Positions 23,679 to 36,462 of a stretch of 64,000 bases of DNA are shown here, one piece after another; the stretch's first letter is position 1; the number at the start of each line of letters is the position of its first letter. Origin of the DNA: Echinostoma caproni (lineage: Eukaryota > Platyhelminthes > Trematoda > Plagiorchiida > Echinostomatidae); assembly GCA_900618425.1 (NCBI GenBank), contig UZAN01039646.1, positions 20,858 through 84,857 of the forward strand, written 5' to 3'. Below the pieces are notes generated by a model that saw only the letters and a program-made list of their open reading frames with translations, ran no database searches and had not been told where the DNA came from. Both the position numbers and the translations under genes were made by a program.

Positions 23679-26600
23679 TCGACTGTGCTCAGAATGCCAT
23701 TGAGGTTCTAATCCATTCATTCCAGGTCGGATAATTGATTTCAGACACGCCAGATTCGGACGGATAGCCCACCGTTTTACAGAATGTAAGACAGAGACGG
23801 TGAGAAATCGTATTGTGGCTAAGGACCTCGCATAGGAATTTATTGATTCTACCATGATCGTTCTTTGTTTTGGACATATACAACTCGGTTGAAGTGGTTC
23901 AAGCGGTGTTGTTCATCCCGCACTGCGAATATATATATATATGCATAACAGAAATGATTGCGCTTAAGAATTCAGAATAGATTTATTCAGGTAATGCACA
24001 TGATCTTTGTAAATTTAGAACAAAATTTATATATTTATTTGGTTGCGGTTGATGCAGTAGGTTTCGAAGGACAAAGAATTCGAAATTTATTCTCTTCAGG
24101 GGTTTTAGATGTCTTAGCAGAGGAAGAAGGATGACGAAAGTATCCTCCAGATGTTCCTCTACCGTTCCTCTAAGAATATTGATTCGTACATCAAAATATA
24201 CATCTGGCCAAAGGAGAAAAATCAGGATGAAATTTGATAGACAGACAAGCAATGTTTGCAAAGATCGTTTGGTAATCATCAAGGCTAGAAAATACTATTA
24301 GTCAGTCCTTCCATCAACACAAGCGGTAGGTTTATTGTCCTGATCCATTGAATTCTCAGAAGAGCAGCCCTGTATGCCACCAAGCGTGTCCCATCCCGAC
24401 CTATGGTATTATATAAGGAAACGGTCGCCAAAACACGGGTAACCATGAAGTTAATACTGAATAAGCGATATGGTGGAATTAATATTTGCACTGGTTATCC
24501 GCACAAAACATCAAGTATCCAAGTGAAACATTAGATGAAGCGAATTTTTCCAGCAACTAAATGAAACCGTTGACCATTGTTGAGTTTCACTCATCCGAAA
24601 AGATTCTCCAAAAGAAGGAAATGAACCTGTGGTGATCCAATGCTCCGTGACATTGTCGAACAGAGTGACCCTATGCAGTTTTAGAATGACCAGCGAGAAA
24701 CCAGTGTTCCCGACCAATCAAAATCCGTATTGTTCAAACAGGAGTAATGTACCAAGAACCACATGGACTGTGATTGGTCAATACTGGTACATCGTCGACA
24801 TTCTTTTGCATCCGCCTATTGTTCGAGTGATACAGAACTATACAACCGGTCATCGGCTGTCCTTCGAAAACGTAGCATTTCATCTGGCACTTCTTACGCA
24901 AAATTTAGAGTGAATAGTTCAACAATGAATTTTCTGACCCGGGAAAATTGAGTAGTACAACAACCTACAATGCGTACATCTACGAAAGCTTTTTAAACTT
25001 GTAGCTGATTCTTTTGAGAACTAATCTCTGTGAGCTATGAATTTAATACCTGCACAATCTCCCGCGCCCTAAACCTACCTACCTCCATTTCACCCAAGCC
25101 AATCCACATTTATCAGGGAGTGTAGCTGACTGCACTTGGGCCTCTGATGGAAGTCCTATCCCCGTTCTATCTTGCCCTACTCCGACTGGTTAACGAGTCT
25201 CGTTCTATCCTTACAGTCTACCGGGTGATACTCTTCTTGATTAGCCATGTTCCTTTAGGCTGAGCACAATATACTTGCAAACACTTATGCGTACAAAACA
25301 AAATGTGTTTAGCTCTGATGCCCGATACCTTGGCCATCAATGTGTATTGTATTCAACAGCCCTGCATCTAAGACTCTTTATTCTTCATTATTAGATTTTC
25401 GTCCCCAACTAATCAGTCCAAGAAGTTTCGCTTGTCCTCTTCTAGGGACTCTGATGCTGTGGCTTCTGTTTTTGCTGGTGTTCATCTGGCTCCCAGACGG
25501 ACAGCTAAAGTTGCACCGCTTGAATGAATTCCCGTTAACAGTTGGTTGTGCGCAATTGGGTTGAGACTCACTCAAAGCAAACATGTCGCTCGACAGATGT
25601 ATCACGTTTTTGTCATTTCAGGGTACACATCCAAGATGAAGTCCGACATATATTTTATCAAAAGCTACATAACGTATTGCAATAAGCTAACCGGGCAGAT
25701 ATCGAGATTTTTACAGGATAAATGAATGCTATATTGGGTTGTCTATCTTCATCGGAGAGCTGAAAATGGGTTATTGGGTCTGCGCTACAGTCATCGGACA
25801 ATCCTAGTCAGTCGGAACTTTAGACTCTACAACTTCTGGTATTCCAATTGGCGTCTTCTCTCTTAAATTCAACGTTGGACTCAGATTGACCACCTCTCGT
25901 TAATTCACAAACGTCGGGGTTGTATAGAAGATTGCCAATCTTCCTGGAGCACTGCTTTCAAATCTGTTCGGGTATTAATTTTAGTTAAGCTGTTCGTGTG
26001 CTTCAGTGGTCTCGCTTCCACTTTGACTCTGGCCTTCACTTTGCCGAGAAGTTCGTCGGAGTTCGTTGAACTGTCATTCCCCGGTCGCGCTGTTCAAGTA
26101 AGTTCGTTTTTTTTCGCGGTTGGTCTGGCATACAAAACAGTACGCTCACCCAGAAAGAGAGACCTTATATTGGATGACTGAACTGAAAACCGAAGACTAT
26201 ATATACCTAACACTAAATGTTAAAGGACAAATTATTATGATCTGCGGGATGCTGACCAGAGGGCCTAGTAATAATTGAGGTTCATATCACACTCTTTATT
26301 ATATTACAGAATTTATAGAGTATTAAGTGGAGTTTCGTTCTTAACTCCCAACTGTGATAAGGATGCCTCAGTGTTTCAAAATCTGTACGTTCACTTTTTA
26401 CTCTCAGAAGTTACCCCTAGTTGAATGACCAATGTTTGAGTTATATTACTGAAATGTGATTTTTTCACATCTCATTATGAAATTTGGCTCACCAAAATGT
26501 ATGATATAATGATATATAAATAACCGAGAATGAGATTGTTCTCCACAGGATATTTCTCCAACTGGTTTGCGATGAAATTTCGCTTGATAAAGAGGTAGTG

Positions 26601-27146
26601 ATCAGTTAAAACGCTGCTACTGCAAAAAATTGAATGAAAGGAAAGTTAGACGGGTGTTGTTGACTTCGAACACATGAATTCTGCCATGTTTCGGTGTTTT
26701 CTTGCACCGGTTGACACAAATGTACAATTAGCTTCCATTCGGATAGAGAATCACCAGACGGCTTTTCGTGTTCGAAGTGTTAAACAACCTCACTTAATCC
26801 TTCCGTGCAGCAAAGTATATCTCTGTCAGTGTTGAGCAGTGCAGATGAAAATTATGTATGAAGGAATGTGAGAAGAAACAATGCCTGTATGACACCGCAA
26901 TCCGTTGTGAAATAACTCATAGTAGTTACTCCATGCTGAAATTCCGCTCCATCTTATCTCAGAATAAGTAGTTGGTTTGTGGCTCGTTGAGGTTGTCACA
27001 CCGCCCAGCTGCCCTGCAGATCAGACTTTGACTAACCAAAAGCCCCGGTTGTCGATTCTTCAAGAAAATTCACCTGTCTTGGCCTGGGCAACCTGGCAGT
27101 ATTCAGCCCACAAGCCAATCATGGAATGTTTTTCCTTTTTATAAAG
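22967..27146. other. Long unannotated stretch
   Basis: A GT microsatellite (23647-23677) and an AT run near 23930 are the only clear structures. Open frames up to 99 codons occur (for example minus 23983-24282, plus 24629-24913) without recognisable domains. I cannot exclude small exons. Confidence 0.35.
23647..23677. repeat. (GT)n microsatellite
   Basis: About 15 uninterrupted GT units. Confidence 0.95.
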
Positions 27147-27714
27147 TTTATTGTATCATTATTTGTTTGGTACACAGTCTGGCTTCGGACAAGATTTAAA
27201 TATAATATAATACATTGAGGTTCGTGCAAAATGCCGACAGTCACACTGGAAGACTCTCTCATGGATAATGAAGTCATGCTTAGTCGATTGCGTAAATAGC
27301 TATTCTTCATCAAAATATTTCCCGATAGAACGGCAGCTTACATCAACGACTAGAGCTACTACTGGATCATACTGAAATTCAATCAATACAAACTGCTTAG
27401 TTTCTACGGAATTCTGCTAAGTTCCCCCCGGAAAAAACTCTTGCTTTGGGTTGACACTAACTGCACATCCACGCCCACGATGGATTAACCACCACTCATT
27501 CTCTCCATCAATGATGAGAGTGAATCCAGCTATGCTGATGATAACCACAACAATACCAACAAAAATTACAATAGGTATACTATTTTTATCTTTTTTAAGA
27601 TGGGCCACAGATATTGTACCATTGACACCCTTGTCCACGTATTCTATGTTCATGTTTGTGCCCATTCGTTTATTGCTTGCTTCAGAATGTGACTCATCTG
27701 TGGCAGTTTTCCGA
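27147..27714 (-). CDS. Candidate terminal exon: C-terminal part of a single-pass membrane protein, with 3' UTR
   Basis: I do not recognise this protein. A minus-strand open frame ends at 27417. It begins after an in-frame stop at about 27719, next to a T-rich tract followed by AAAG that could be a 3' splice site (exon start near 27714). The peptide opens with charged and polar residues (TATDESHSEASNKR) and has a possible N-glycosylation site (NGT). It then has a hydrophobic stretch of about 23 residues starting SIPIVIFVGIVVV, then DGENEWWLIHRGRG and a short tail ending FFPGGT. A single AATAAA on the same strand (27152-27147), about 265 bases past the stop, could be the polyadenylation signal. 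No upstream exon was identified. It could be a chance frame; codon statistics and transcript data are lacking. Confidence 0.3.
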
Positions 27715-27881
27715 CTTTATACAACAAACAAACAAATACAACGGCCGTAGTTCATGAAGGCGGGAGACCAATTCTATCGTGTTTTAAACGTGAGAAACAT
27801 TGGGGTATGTTCACTAATACCGCTGTTAGTTTGGGAAAGGCTGGGCTGAGCTTAGTTGGGCAGGGTTACGTTGACTTGTAA

Positions 27882-28500
27882 GTGTTGATAATCGGACCCC
27901 TGGGGTTGAAACTTTTGGGCCAAATGAGGTCAGTCAGTGGAGGAAGTTGCTTCGTTTGTTCGTTCGTTCGTTGGTTAGTTCCAGGTCAATTAAGGTCAGT
28001 GGAATATTCACCTGCTCATTGGAACATGAACAAACGGATAAACATACGTAGGCCCGGCAGAGTCGACTGGTCCCCCTAATGACTCATGTGTGTGTGTGTG
28101 TGCGGACGGAATAAGCGTGATCCACGTACGGAACCCGTATTTCGAACTTCCTCTTCTCAACGAGCGACCAACGCAACCGGTCACGTCATAAATGAAGTGG
28201 CATGTTGTCGACCTCAACTTCTAATAAATCGTGCAAAGGTTGTTTCCAAAAGATTGCTTCGCAGACATTTGCTAATCATTTTTTATCGGCAAGAGAAAAA
28301 TGCTAGTATGGACTAAAGAAATGAATCCATCCTAAAGATTACTGCAAGATATGCCCAAAGGATTTTCCAACAACGTGCATAATTCATTCATAATTCAAAA
28401 TTTGGGTCAATGGATTCGCATTCCTGAGGAGATATAACTAAATCGAAACAACTGTATACGGCCTCCTGATTTTCATCTCACATTTCGTTTACACGACGAA
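27882..28500. other. Unannotated stretch between two candidate exon regions
   Basis: Contains a short TG run (28087-28102) and a 76-codon plus-strand frame (28086-28316) whose extension past its stop stays open in the same frame for about 20 more codons. No family recognised. Confidence 0.3.
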
Positions 28501-29211
28501 TTCATCATCGAGCCGAAAAGACATTCGCATTTGGGTATAAAAATGAATATGTGTCGTCTCGCATCACACATTTGCATAAATCATTCTACAGCTCTGCTTT
28601 AGAATCAGCTCTTAATGGACATATTGACGACAAACCGATAGATAATGATGTGGAATTTGGAAAAACAGGTGAAGGGGAGATACTGTGTGTGACTAGGGAA
28701 AGTACGCGACCGGTAAAATCGGTTAGAATGGTATCGAAAAAACAGAACACTCAATGATGGATAGTTTTTCCTATTTCCATATACACTCACTTACAGTACT
28801 GATTATATCAAACGTACGAATGGACTCCTATGCAAGCGGATATCGGTAAGTTAACCGATAGCCCTCGTCAGTCTAAGACTTCTAAGACCAAAGATAGCTC
28901 GATTCATCAAAATCCGGCCACAAGCGGACATGGATTAATCCGAAGATTACGTTCAGCATTATTCTGCAAGCACCTAAGAAGCAAACCAAAGTGTTTCTCA
29001 GTACGGCCTAAGTGGTAATAGTCCGCATTATGTAGCCCGAACCTTGCAAACATCGCAACCTGATACAGAAGTTGATGTTACCACAGTTTACAAATTCAAC
29101 TTAAGTACAAACGAATCTTTTTCCGGTGACATTCAAAATCCATTCACAAGTTAGTAATTCATACATTAATCCATTTTGCTACCCTTTTTACTCACATCCT
29201 CCCCAAATAAA
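28501..29211 (+). pseudogene. Candidate coding region with a frame break and poly(A) signal
   Basis: Unrecognised. Frame 3 is open from about 28470 to 28757 (EKTFAFGYKNEYVSSRITH..., ending KKQNTQ). After intron-like sequence ending ACTTACAG (28796) it opens again, containing SKTSKTKDSSIHQNPATSG, to a stop at 29018. A different frame from 28978 reads EANQSVSQYGLSGNSPHYV and continues with DTEVDVTTVYKFNLSTNESF to a stop near 29150. AATAAA lies at 29206-29211. The switch from frame 3 to frame 1 around 28985-29002 could be a one-base indel in a decaying gene. It could also be a real intron (donor-like GGTAAGT at 28845, acceptor-like TTTCTCAG at 29001). The polar, low-complexity composition looks protein-like, but there is no known domain. 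Confidence 0.22.
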
Positions 29212-30697
29212 AACCTAATTCATGGATAAACCAAGTTCCCATCACGGTCTCAAAGTTTGTTTTCAAGATCTGAACCATGACAGTCCTAATCACTTACCAT
29301 AGTCCGATGCTAATACGCGTTTCCTACTGAATACTGGCAAACCTAGTTTTTATCAAATGCCTGATGTGAGGGATTTTTTAAAAAAAAACATTCAGTTTAT
29401 GCTTCACGACAGCAGAATTAAAAAGCAAAATGCAACTCCGTTTATTAAGTTCCATTCCATGCTTTGACTGATTATTCCTAGCGGTATCCACTGATGACGG
29501 ATAGCATCACAGCCCCGGGGGGAGCATTCGGGATGGCCAGTTCACCGTCCCTGAAATGTGATTACACATTTGTCTAGTTTTTAGAAAGAAAATTCGAAAT
29601 TCTAACAGATGAAGAATGAATCAACTCATTTACTGTCACAGAACTTGGGAGGAATTGTGGATGTTTTCTACAGGAACACATACTCGAAAAACTTTAGAAT
29701 TATTATCTAATTTTGAATAGTTTAGAGTCTTTGTCCGGGCAAATCGTTTTCAGGATTTATTTTACAAATTGGTGAAATTTTCAGCAGAGGACTAATGTTT
29801 AAAACAAACATTCGAACAACTAGCCCACAGTGTTTGCAACATTTAACCAAAAGAGTACACACACAAAATCAGGTTTGATAAACCAAAAGTTGTCAAGAGA
29901 ATCAATATTCAGAAAATCCGGCAGTGTGTGTGTGTTTTGATAACTGATCACACGAATTTCTTTTGAGGACCTGGATGGCGAATTGCGGTGGATCAACTAT
30001 AGTATGGCTATCAAGCAAACTTGTATTTTAATGCATACTGCAACTATTATCTACCGTCCACAACAAAAATGGAATAAGAAGACCACCTCAAGGATTCACA
30101 ACCCCTGAGATGTTTTCATGGTCTGCGAATGACCAAATATTCCGACTTTATCCAATATTTAATCAATCATTTGAATTCATACAGAGACGAACGTATAAGT
30201 TTGAAACACCTTTGATGCCACTCATCACTTTTTTCGTAACACAAAATTCACACCTAGATGTTGATCCCCAAATCTGAGCACCTGTGAAATCCCCGTCAAT
30301 TAGGATTTGTGAGGACGGAGTTGGGCGAGCAGAGTGACCTCCGTCAGGAATTGATGCCACCATGGTCCGTGAGTGTCCCTAATCTCCTCCTAATGATCTC
30401 TTTCCTCATCCATCCTACCATGCCCCATTCATTGATTCACAATTCACACACCCTAATTTTTTCTCGTTTCTGATTAACACCTTTCTCAGCGTCATCATTT
30501 CACACCTCTTTCTCATGCATAACCTAAATATTCAGTGTCCAACTATTGAACCAATTCAAGGAAAAACGATTGGGGCATGTAAGTATCCACTGAAAAATAT
30601 ACCCTTATTCTCAGTGCCTGAACAATTCATCACATTTCTATTTTAATTTCTCGCAACCATGTGAAAATTTGCTGACTGAATCATCGTCTATATGCTG
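29212..30697. other. Unannotated stretch
   Basis: No domain, RNA or named repeat recognised. Confidence 0.4.
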
Positions 30698-30866
30698 AAT
30701 TCCTCGTGTAAACGAGGCGTAAGCTAAAAAGCTGTGAAGCACTGGATAGCTGTTTCGACCTGGTTGGGTCTCATCAATAGTACGGGACCATCTATCAAAG
30801 TGAGGACCGAACGTGGGACCTCACATGTAGAAGGTAAGCATACTGCACATACTCGGCCACCTGGGA
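30698..30866 (-). repeat. tRNA-like SINE with hammerhead (family 1), Sm-alpha-like
   Basis: On the minus strand it begins with a tRNA-like head: GGTGGCCGAGTATGTGCAG (A-box-like) and CACGTTCGGTCCTC (B-box-like). It continues with the hammerhead and ends with a tail resembling GCTTAC.GCCTCGTTTACACGAGGAAT. The same head-hammerhead-tail order is at 61.8-61.98 kb. Known comparison: schistosome Sm-alpha SINE-like repeats combine a pol III promoter with a hammerhead. Confidence 0.65.
30739..30783 (-). ncRNA. Hammerhead motif H7 (family 1)
   Basis: Helix II GACC / GGTC with loop CAACCA is perfect (30770-30757) and GAAA is intact. Helix III is CAGCTA and the cleavage triplet is ATC (allowed by the NUH rule), followed by CAGTGC. 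The first core box reads TTGATGA, one change from CTGATGA. Probably weak or inactive. Confidence 0.6.
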
Positions 30867-31799
30867 AACTGAATCATTGTTTCCCGATTGAAAGAATCCG
30901 CACTTACTAATAGAAATCTAATGTATTTTGTGCTCGTGAGAGTGCGCAGATACTTCTACGTTATCAATCTCAAAATAATGATGCTGTGGGAAAACTCCAG
31001 CTTGTATGGCCGTGACCAGCTTACTGGAAGTCGACTGTGCACACTTATGCTCAATCGTTTAAAAATACATAAAAACTGTATTTTTAAATTTAACTTGTTT
31101 GAACAGTATTCTTATTTGTTCTTTAAAGGGGTTAGTTGGACTAGTGCATGTTCCTGGAAATGGAAATATAATCGGTAGAAGAGTAACTGAAAACTATTTT
31201 CTAACTGTCCGTACTAAGCCGACTGAAGGATATGCATAAAACCTCGAACAACTTGTTACTTACACTTATATTATCTCATGTCCGACCCTTCTCAATGACT
31301 AGATATCATTTGTATCCGCTTGATCTTTTATTTTTCTCTCTATCGAAACTTCAGTCACCACATGCACCTATTATTACCTCAAAGCACAATTTTCATTGCA
31401 CTTCTGAAGTCCCAGCTAACTCATTTTTGGAGATCCTCATCCGAAGTATGTCGCTGTAGGTCACTGAGGTGTTCGGGTTGCTAGGGTTCCAATCCAAACA
31501 ATGCTACTTCAAAACAGCCGAGAAGCAACTTTTGTATAATCCGAAGCATTAATGAGCCCATAGCATTTAGGCCTGAGATGGTTCTTTACTCCAAATCCGA
31601 ACGCTAAATTTACCGATTTCCGCAATTGAACAGTTGTTGTACCTCACAAATAAACTTAATCATATTAGGGGGGTGGGTCATAAAATGAATGCTGCTACGA
31701 ATTGCCTGAAGCTCATAGAACACACATCAGTTTTATAACATACAGATCTAGGATGTCATAAAAGTTATCATCTCAGTCAAATGTTCTTCAGTGATTATT
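30867..31799. other. Unannotated stretch
   Basis: A 96-codon plus-strand frame (30888-31178) has no recognised similarity. Nothing else noted. Confidence 0.35.
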
Positions 31800-32087
31800 C
31801 TAAAACACGGAAATGGTATCTACGCCGGCTCCAGTTACTTTGTCATGCCATAACCCGCTACCAGATGAGCCATTTTTTTCAGTTTTTTTCCTCGTGAAGC
31901 GTTTATCACCCTGCTCATGGAACTGTGTGATTAGACGACCTACAGGATGTACCACAGTTATTCTGCCCCATCCGTACACATCCACCGTACATCGAGACGG
32001 AGTTTCTATAGTAGATGGCCATCTGATCTTGCGTCCCGTGCCAGGTTCACTTGAACCATATGCAGACATGCAAACTGTCTCGCACAT
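31800..32087 (-). CDS. Weak candidate exon, unknown protein
   Basis: A 95-codon minus-strand frame starts with ATG. Its composition is rather protein-like (SEPGTGRKIRWPSTIETPSR, VDVYGWGRITVVHPVGRL) and it has a basic stretch RFTRKKTEK. No domain recognised. The plus strand is also open across the same region (31813-32238), which shows how weak open-frame evidence is here. A TC/TG microsatellite lies immediately upstream at 32089-32111. I include it only as something to test. Confidence 0.13.
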   Translation of the reverse strand: MCETVCMSAYGSSEPGTGRKIRWPSTIETPSRCTVDVYGWGRITVVHPVGRLITQFHEQGDKRFTRKKTEKNGSSGSGLWHDKVTGAGVDTISVF

Positions 32088-35000
32088 TCTCTCTCTCTCT
32101 GTGTGTGTGTGGTCTCACTGTTTGAGCCATGTACGTGTACGACCTTATAGAAGGAGCTCTGGTAGTTTAAGTATACTGTGTTTACGACGGTTTCGCGTTT
32201 CGACCTGTTCCGATTTTTGCAATTCAGAGGTTTCATGACCGGTGTGGAGACTTCAGTGCAATGGGACATTACAAATCTAGTCTAGATGCACGTGCTTGCG
32301 TGTGTGTTTAAATTCATCTTCGAATTGTGAAATTTCTTTTCCGATTGTTTGCTGTCTTTCTTCATATTAAATGGGTATAGTAAGCGATTAACATCGGCCT
32401 ATACATGCTACGGTATCGATTTCAAATATTCTGATGCAAAGTGCACTTTATCTTGTGGAACACGGCGACCAGTCAGCTAACCATGGGGGGGGCTTATCCA
32501 ACTCACGGGATATAATGGTAAGAAGAAATGAGCTCTCCATCGACAGCTCTCATAAACTTGTTCGTTGCGCATCACAAATAGTGATCCGCTGTGAAACTAC
32601 CAATGGCATAAATAGCTCAGCAATCGATAGAGTGACCGCGGTAATAACAGAACACCTAAAGTTGAACAAATTGAGTTTGGTAATTTATCTTTATTAGTAG
32701 GTTTAATTTGATTCTTGATCCTGATTTCCATAATGTGTCCTTGAGAATAGAATATTGCAAACGCTTTCGATTTAGTAGTTTTTCCTGAATTTGAAGTTAT
32801 TTTTCTCTCAAACCACCTCTATTTCAGACCGAGGGCTAAATGATGCTTTATTCCAAGTGGTACTTAGCATGTTCGGTATGCTACATGATCAAGGTATGTG
32901 GTTCAAAACACTTTCAGCGCAACCGTATAAGCATTATTTCTGAGCCGGAAGCGATAAATCTCAAGAACTCCTGATTTTCTTCGCGACTTCTGGTTAAAGT
33001 GAATTACTGATCCCTGTAAGTGGAATGACTTTAAATTTATAAACCACCTCATCCCGTTGGATCGCTTGCCAACTGCAGACTCGCCCTTTATGTGGCGGAT
33101 CGACGGACTCTACCGAAAAGATTAGGAGGTGTTGAGTTTGTTTCTCAAATACTCAACCTGCCAATCGTTACTCGTTTTGCTCAGGGATATTCATTAAACT
33201 CTGCAATACAATAGATTGTTTCGCTCTCGTTCTGCTTAACGCTTTTTACGACTACATGACAAATCCTTAAGCTGTTGTGTTAATAGATCAAATTCTCTTT
33301 ACGACAGTCCGTTGCGGGCAGCACACGCTTACTAAATAGAAAATCGAGCAATAGCTTGTATCATAAAGTTTGGGTCTGTTGTGAATGGTGAATATTAAAA
33401 TATTCTCCAAATAGTGCTGCTTCAACGGGGATTCCTCTTCTTTTACCTTCGTAAACACAGTGCAGACATTAACTGTGATCCAACCTTAGTCAAATCTCAA
33501 TAGTGTACTTTTTTATATGTTCTGATTATTACAGTAGGATTCCAAATCAGTATTGACTGACCCATTGTTGTATTGCTGTGTAGGAATCATCTGTTGACCT
33601 TGCAAATCATTTCGGCTGCCTCCCTTTCTGGCATTTGTTTTTCCCATACTAGGGGTGTGCAGTGAAACAATTAGGGTGCACTATTAATTGAATTCTAGAT
33701 GAATATTTGAGCAAAGTGATCAAGGTCCCGGTCTTCTTGTAGGAAGGTAGTTTTCGCGTGTTCCGACTGCGCAAATCTGCATGTATTGCTGACGAAATCA
33801 ATCATTAGACTGCGTCAGTTGCATAACCCCCTGATGCAGTTGATTGAAATAGATTCGATTCGAGGTTTTTCTGTAGTACAACTCGTTCAGAACACAGACG
33901 TGTCCAAAAGCACTGCAACTAGTTTCATTCCAGCGGAAAGACGCTTCATTCTCCTGATTTTCGGTAATAATAAAATTGTCCAGCTGTATCGGATATGACG
34001 TAACAGTGACTAACAGTCGGAGTGCTTATAGGTTCTCTGTCAGATCTGTTTGTAGCAACCACAAAAGAAATGAAGTTGCAGTTCATTAACAGTGAGAATC
34101 ATTTTGTTGTTCACATGATTTTGGCTTAGCTCAATCTGTTCAAAGAGTTGACCGATTAGCTTGACCAACAAAAACGCTTTGTGAACATGAAGATAAAATA
34201 GATTTCGTAACCGAGGTCACAGTTTCAAACACAACAGAAATACATCCTCGCTAATCACCAATTTATTTTTTAAATTCTTCACTGGTTGCCATGGTTCCAA
34301 TGTGCAAGCACGTCTTGAGATGGACAAACAAACTGTCCCAATCATCGAACAGAATTCACATCAAACAAACAGAACGTGCAAAACGAAAGAATTTTGTTTG
34401 ATTCTGCACTGGCGCGTGTGTGTGTATGTATGTTTGACCAATCGACCTATTGGAGATACAACTGGCACGGCTGCATAGACACGGTGCGCGGTTAACCACT
34501 ACAGGTTGTATTAACGCGGCAAATAGATTGAAAACTAAAATTGTCATCAAGTAGAAAAACTCATTTCATTTTCTGACAGTTTTCTGACAAAACCGCGTAT
34601 CATTGGGGTGTACAGAAGCCGATTATTTGGGTAATTGCCAGGGGGTTGCAGCATCCATTCCCTGAATCAGTTTTACTATGAACGACCAAACGCATCCAAC
34701 ACAAAGCGCTGAATTTTTTGTCATTCACAGGTGTATTATTTGAATTATGCTGATGCTTTACGGAATCAACATATAACCACATGTTCGATGCTCAAAGACT
34801 AGTGACGAACACCTAAGTAATGGTTAGTTTGATCAATCAAAAAACACTCCTCGACCTCAAGTGAAACAGCTTCTCCCTGGGTTGTGGTAGGGGTAACCTT
34901 CCGTGCTAATTTGTTCAGGAACAAAAGTGATTTAGGGATTCATCATCATCCAACTCATCACTACCGTCAAAATCACGGGGGCAGGCGGAAATGACGTCTA

Positions 35001-36052
35001 CATGGAAATTTTGATAATCGCCTACTTGATCCGCAACCCACTTTATTCTCTCCATATTTCACCACATTCGCACCGCGGATTGAGTGCGACCAAATGGACG
35101 GCAATTTAACTCACTAATCGAATGACACATGTGGAAGCTGTTAATTGCGTGTAAATCCCTCTTCTCAGAACACCATATGTGCATAAATGGACCGGTGACC
35201 CAGTCACCCATTTCCTTAAAAGGAATGTGAACAGGAACATCTTAGTGCGTGCCACCACCCCTCCAACCCTTTATCCAATCCGACCCCTCACGCACGTGCG
35301 CGCGCACCACCGCACGAACACTTGTTCTCACGAAACTTGACCGAGGAGCCAAATTAAATCGTGATGTTCAAGTGACATCATCATCATCACGCGATTTGGA
35401 CGAAACCACAGTCACGACAGCCGCGGAAACCGAGTTCACACCGCTGCTGCTGAGGTCAGTCAGCAATCCCAGTGTCTCGTTTATGTTTTACGAACTTATT
35501 TGGCATATGAGTAATCCTGTGCGCGCAATTAGTGGGTACACCTGAAGTTATCACCTGCAGTCCGGACTAGATCATGTAGCATTGGAAGCATAGAATATGT
35601 TCTGCTGGTTCTTTCAGAATGCTCATCCAGAAAGATGCTACGTACTTCGGTGAACTAGAGTATCCGGTACTGCAGTTAATAATTTTGACCCCGGGGGTTT
35701 ATGAACAAGCAAAGTGTGCAATTAGTCGTTCATGAGAAGGGAATTATCTGGATAGATAACAAAGATGTGTAATTACTGACCGATGGTTTGTTACTGATCT
35801 CATTTGACGACGGGCTCTCCAGATTGTTTTTCGTAAATCACCTACAATAGTCTCTATCTTCCCAATCTTGAGTCAGACAGCATTGGATTCGCCGACCAAA
35901 TCTTGTGAAGTGACTCTTGCACCGGAACAGGCAGTTGTAGTTCTACTTTCTGTCTACTATCCGATTGGTGACGAGTTCAAAACAATCTCTCATACCAATT
36001 TGTACTGAACCAATTTTGAGGAACAAATTGCCTTCCCCCAGTACAGTGGGAA
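32088..36052. other. Long unannotated stretch
   Basis: TC/TG microsatellite at 32089-32111; otherwise no recognised element. A plus-strand frame 35249-35545 (no ATG start, Ser/Thr-rich) is followed by a donor-like GAG|GTCAGT near 35455, but nothing ties it to a gene. Confidence 0.35.
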
Positions 36053-36089
36053 CACTCGCATAATGTTCTCCTAGAACATTATGCGAGTG
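36053..36089. repeat. Perfect 17-bp-arm hairpin
   Basis: CACTCGCATAATGTTCT (36053-36069), loop CCT, and its exact reverse complement (36073-36089). No T-run follows to suggest a pol III terminator. The function is unknown; it may be a recent local inverted duplication. Confidence 0.9.
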
Positions 36090-36462
36090 GAATTCACATG
36101 CTCTAATACCATGGTGAACACGATGTCATTGACGTGAATGAGCCGGGTAGACTTATCTGTTGTGTAAGCATTTATTCTGTAACTGTTGATGAGAAGCTAA
36201 ACAATAAAATACACAGGATATTCAGAAATTCAGAATGTGGCACCTCCTCAGTGGCCTTGTTTACTGAACTCCTCGATAGTCAACCCCCCCTCCCCTTTGA
36301 TTTCATTGTTCATCCGGTCAAGATGTTAGAACCAAGGTAAACGTACGCAACAGAGATTTGTTATAATTGCGTTTCAATATTTCCTCACGTATTTCTTGTA
36401 TAAGTATTGACTGAACTCGTGTACCATGAAACCGATTTTGGAAATACATTTTACATTCTATA

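Noticed and set aside
28858..28880. CTGACGAG on the minus strand near 28866, a possible hammerhead core
   Set aside because: No GAAA follows at the right distance, no helix II can form, and no repeat context matches the other motifs.
35249..35545. Ser/Thr-rich 98-codon frame with a donor-like site
   Set aside because: Opens with GTG, no acceptor or partner exon found; not enough to call an exon.
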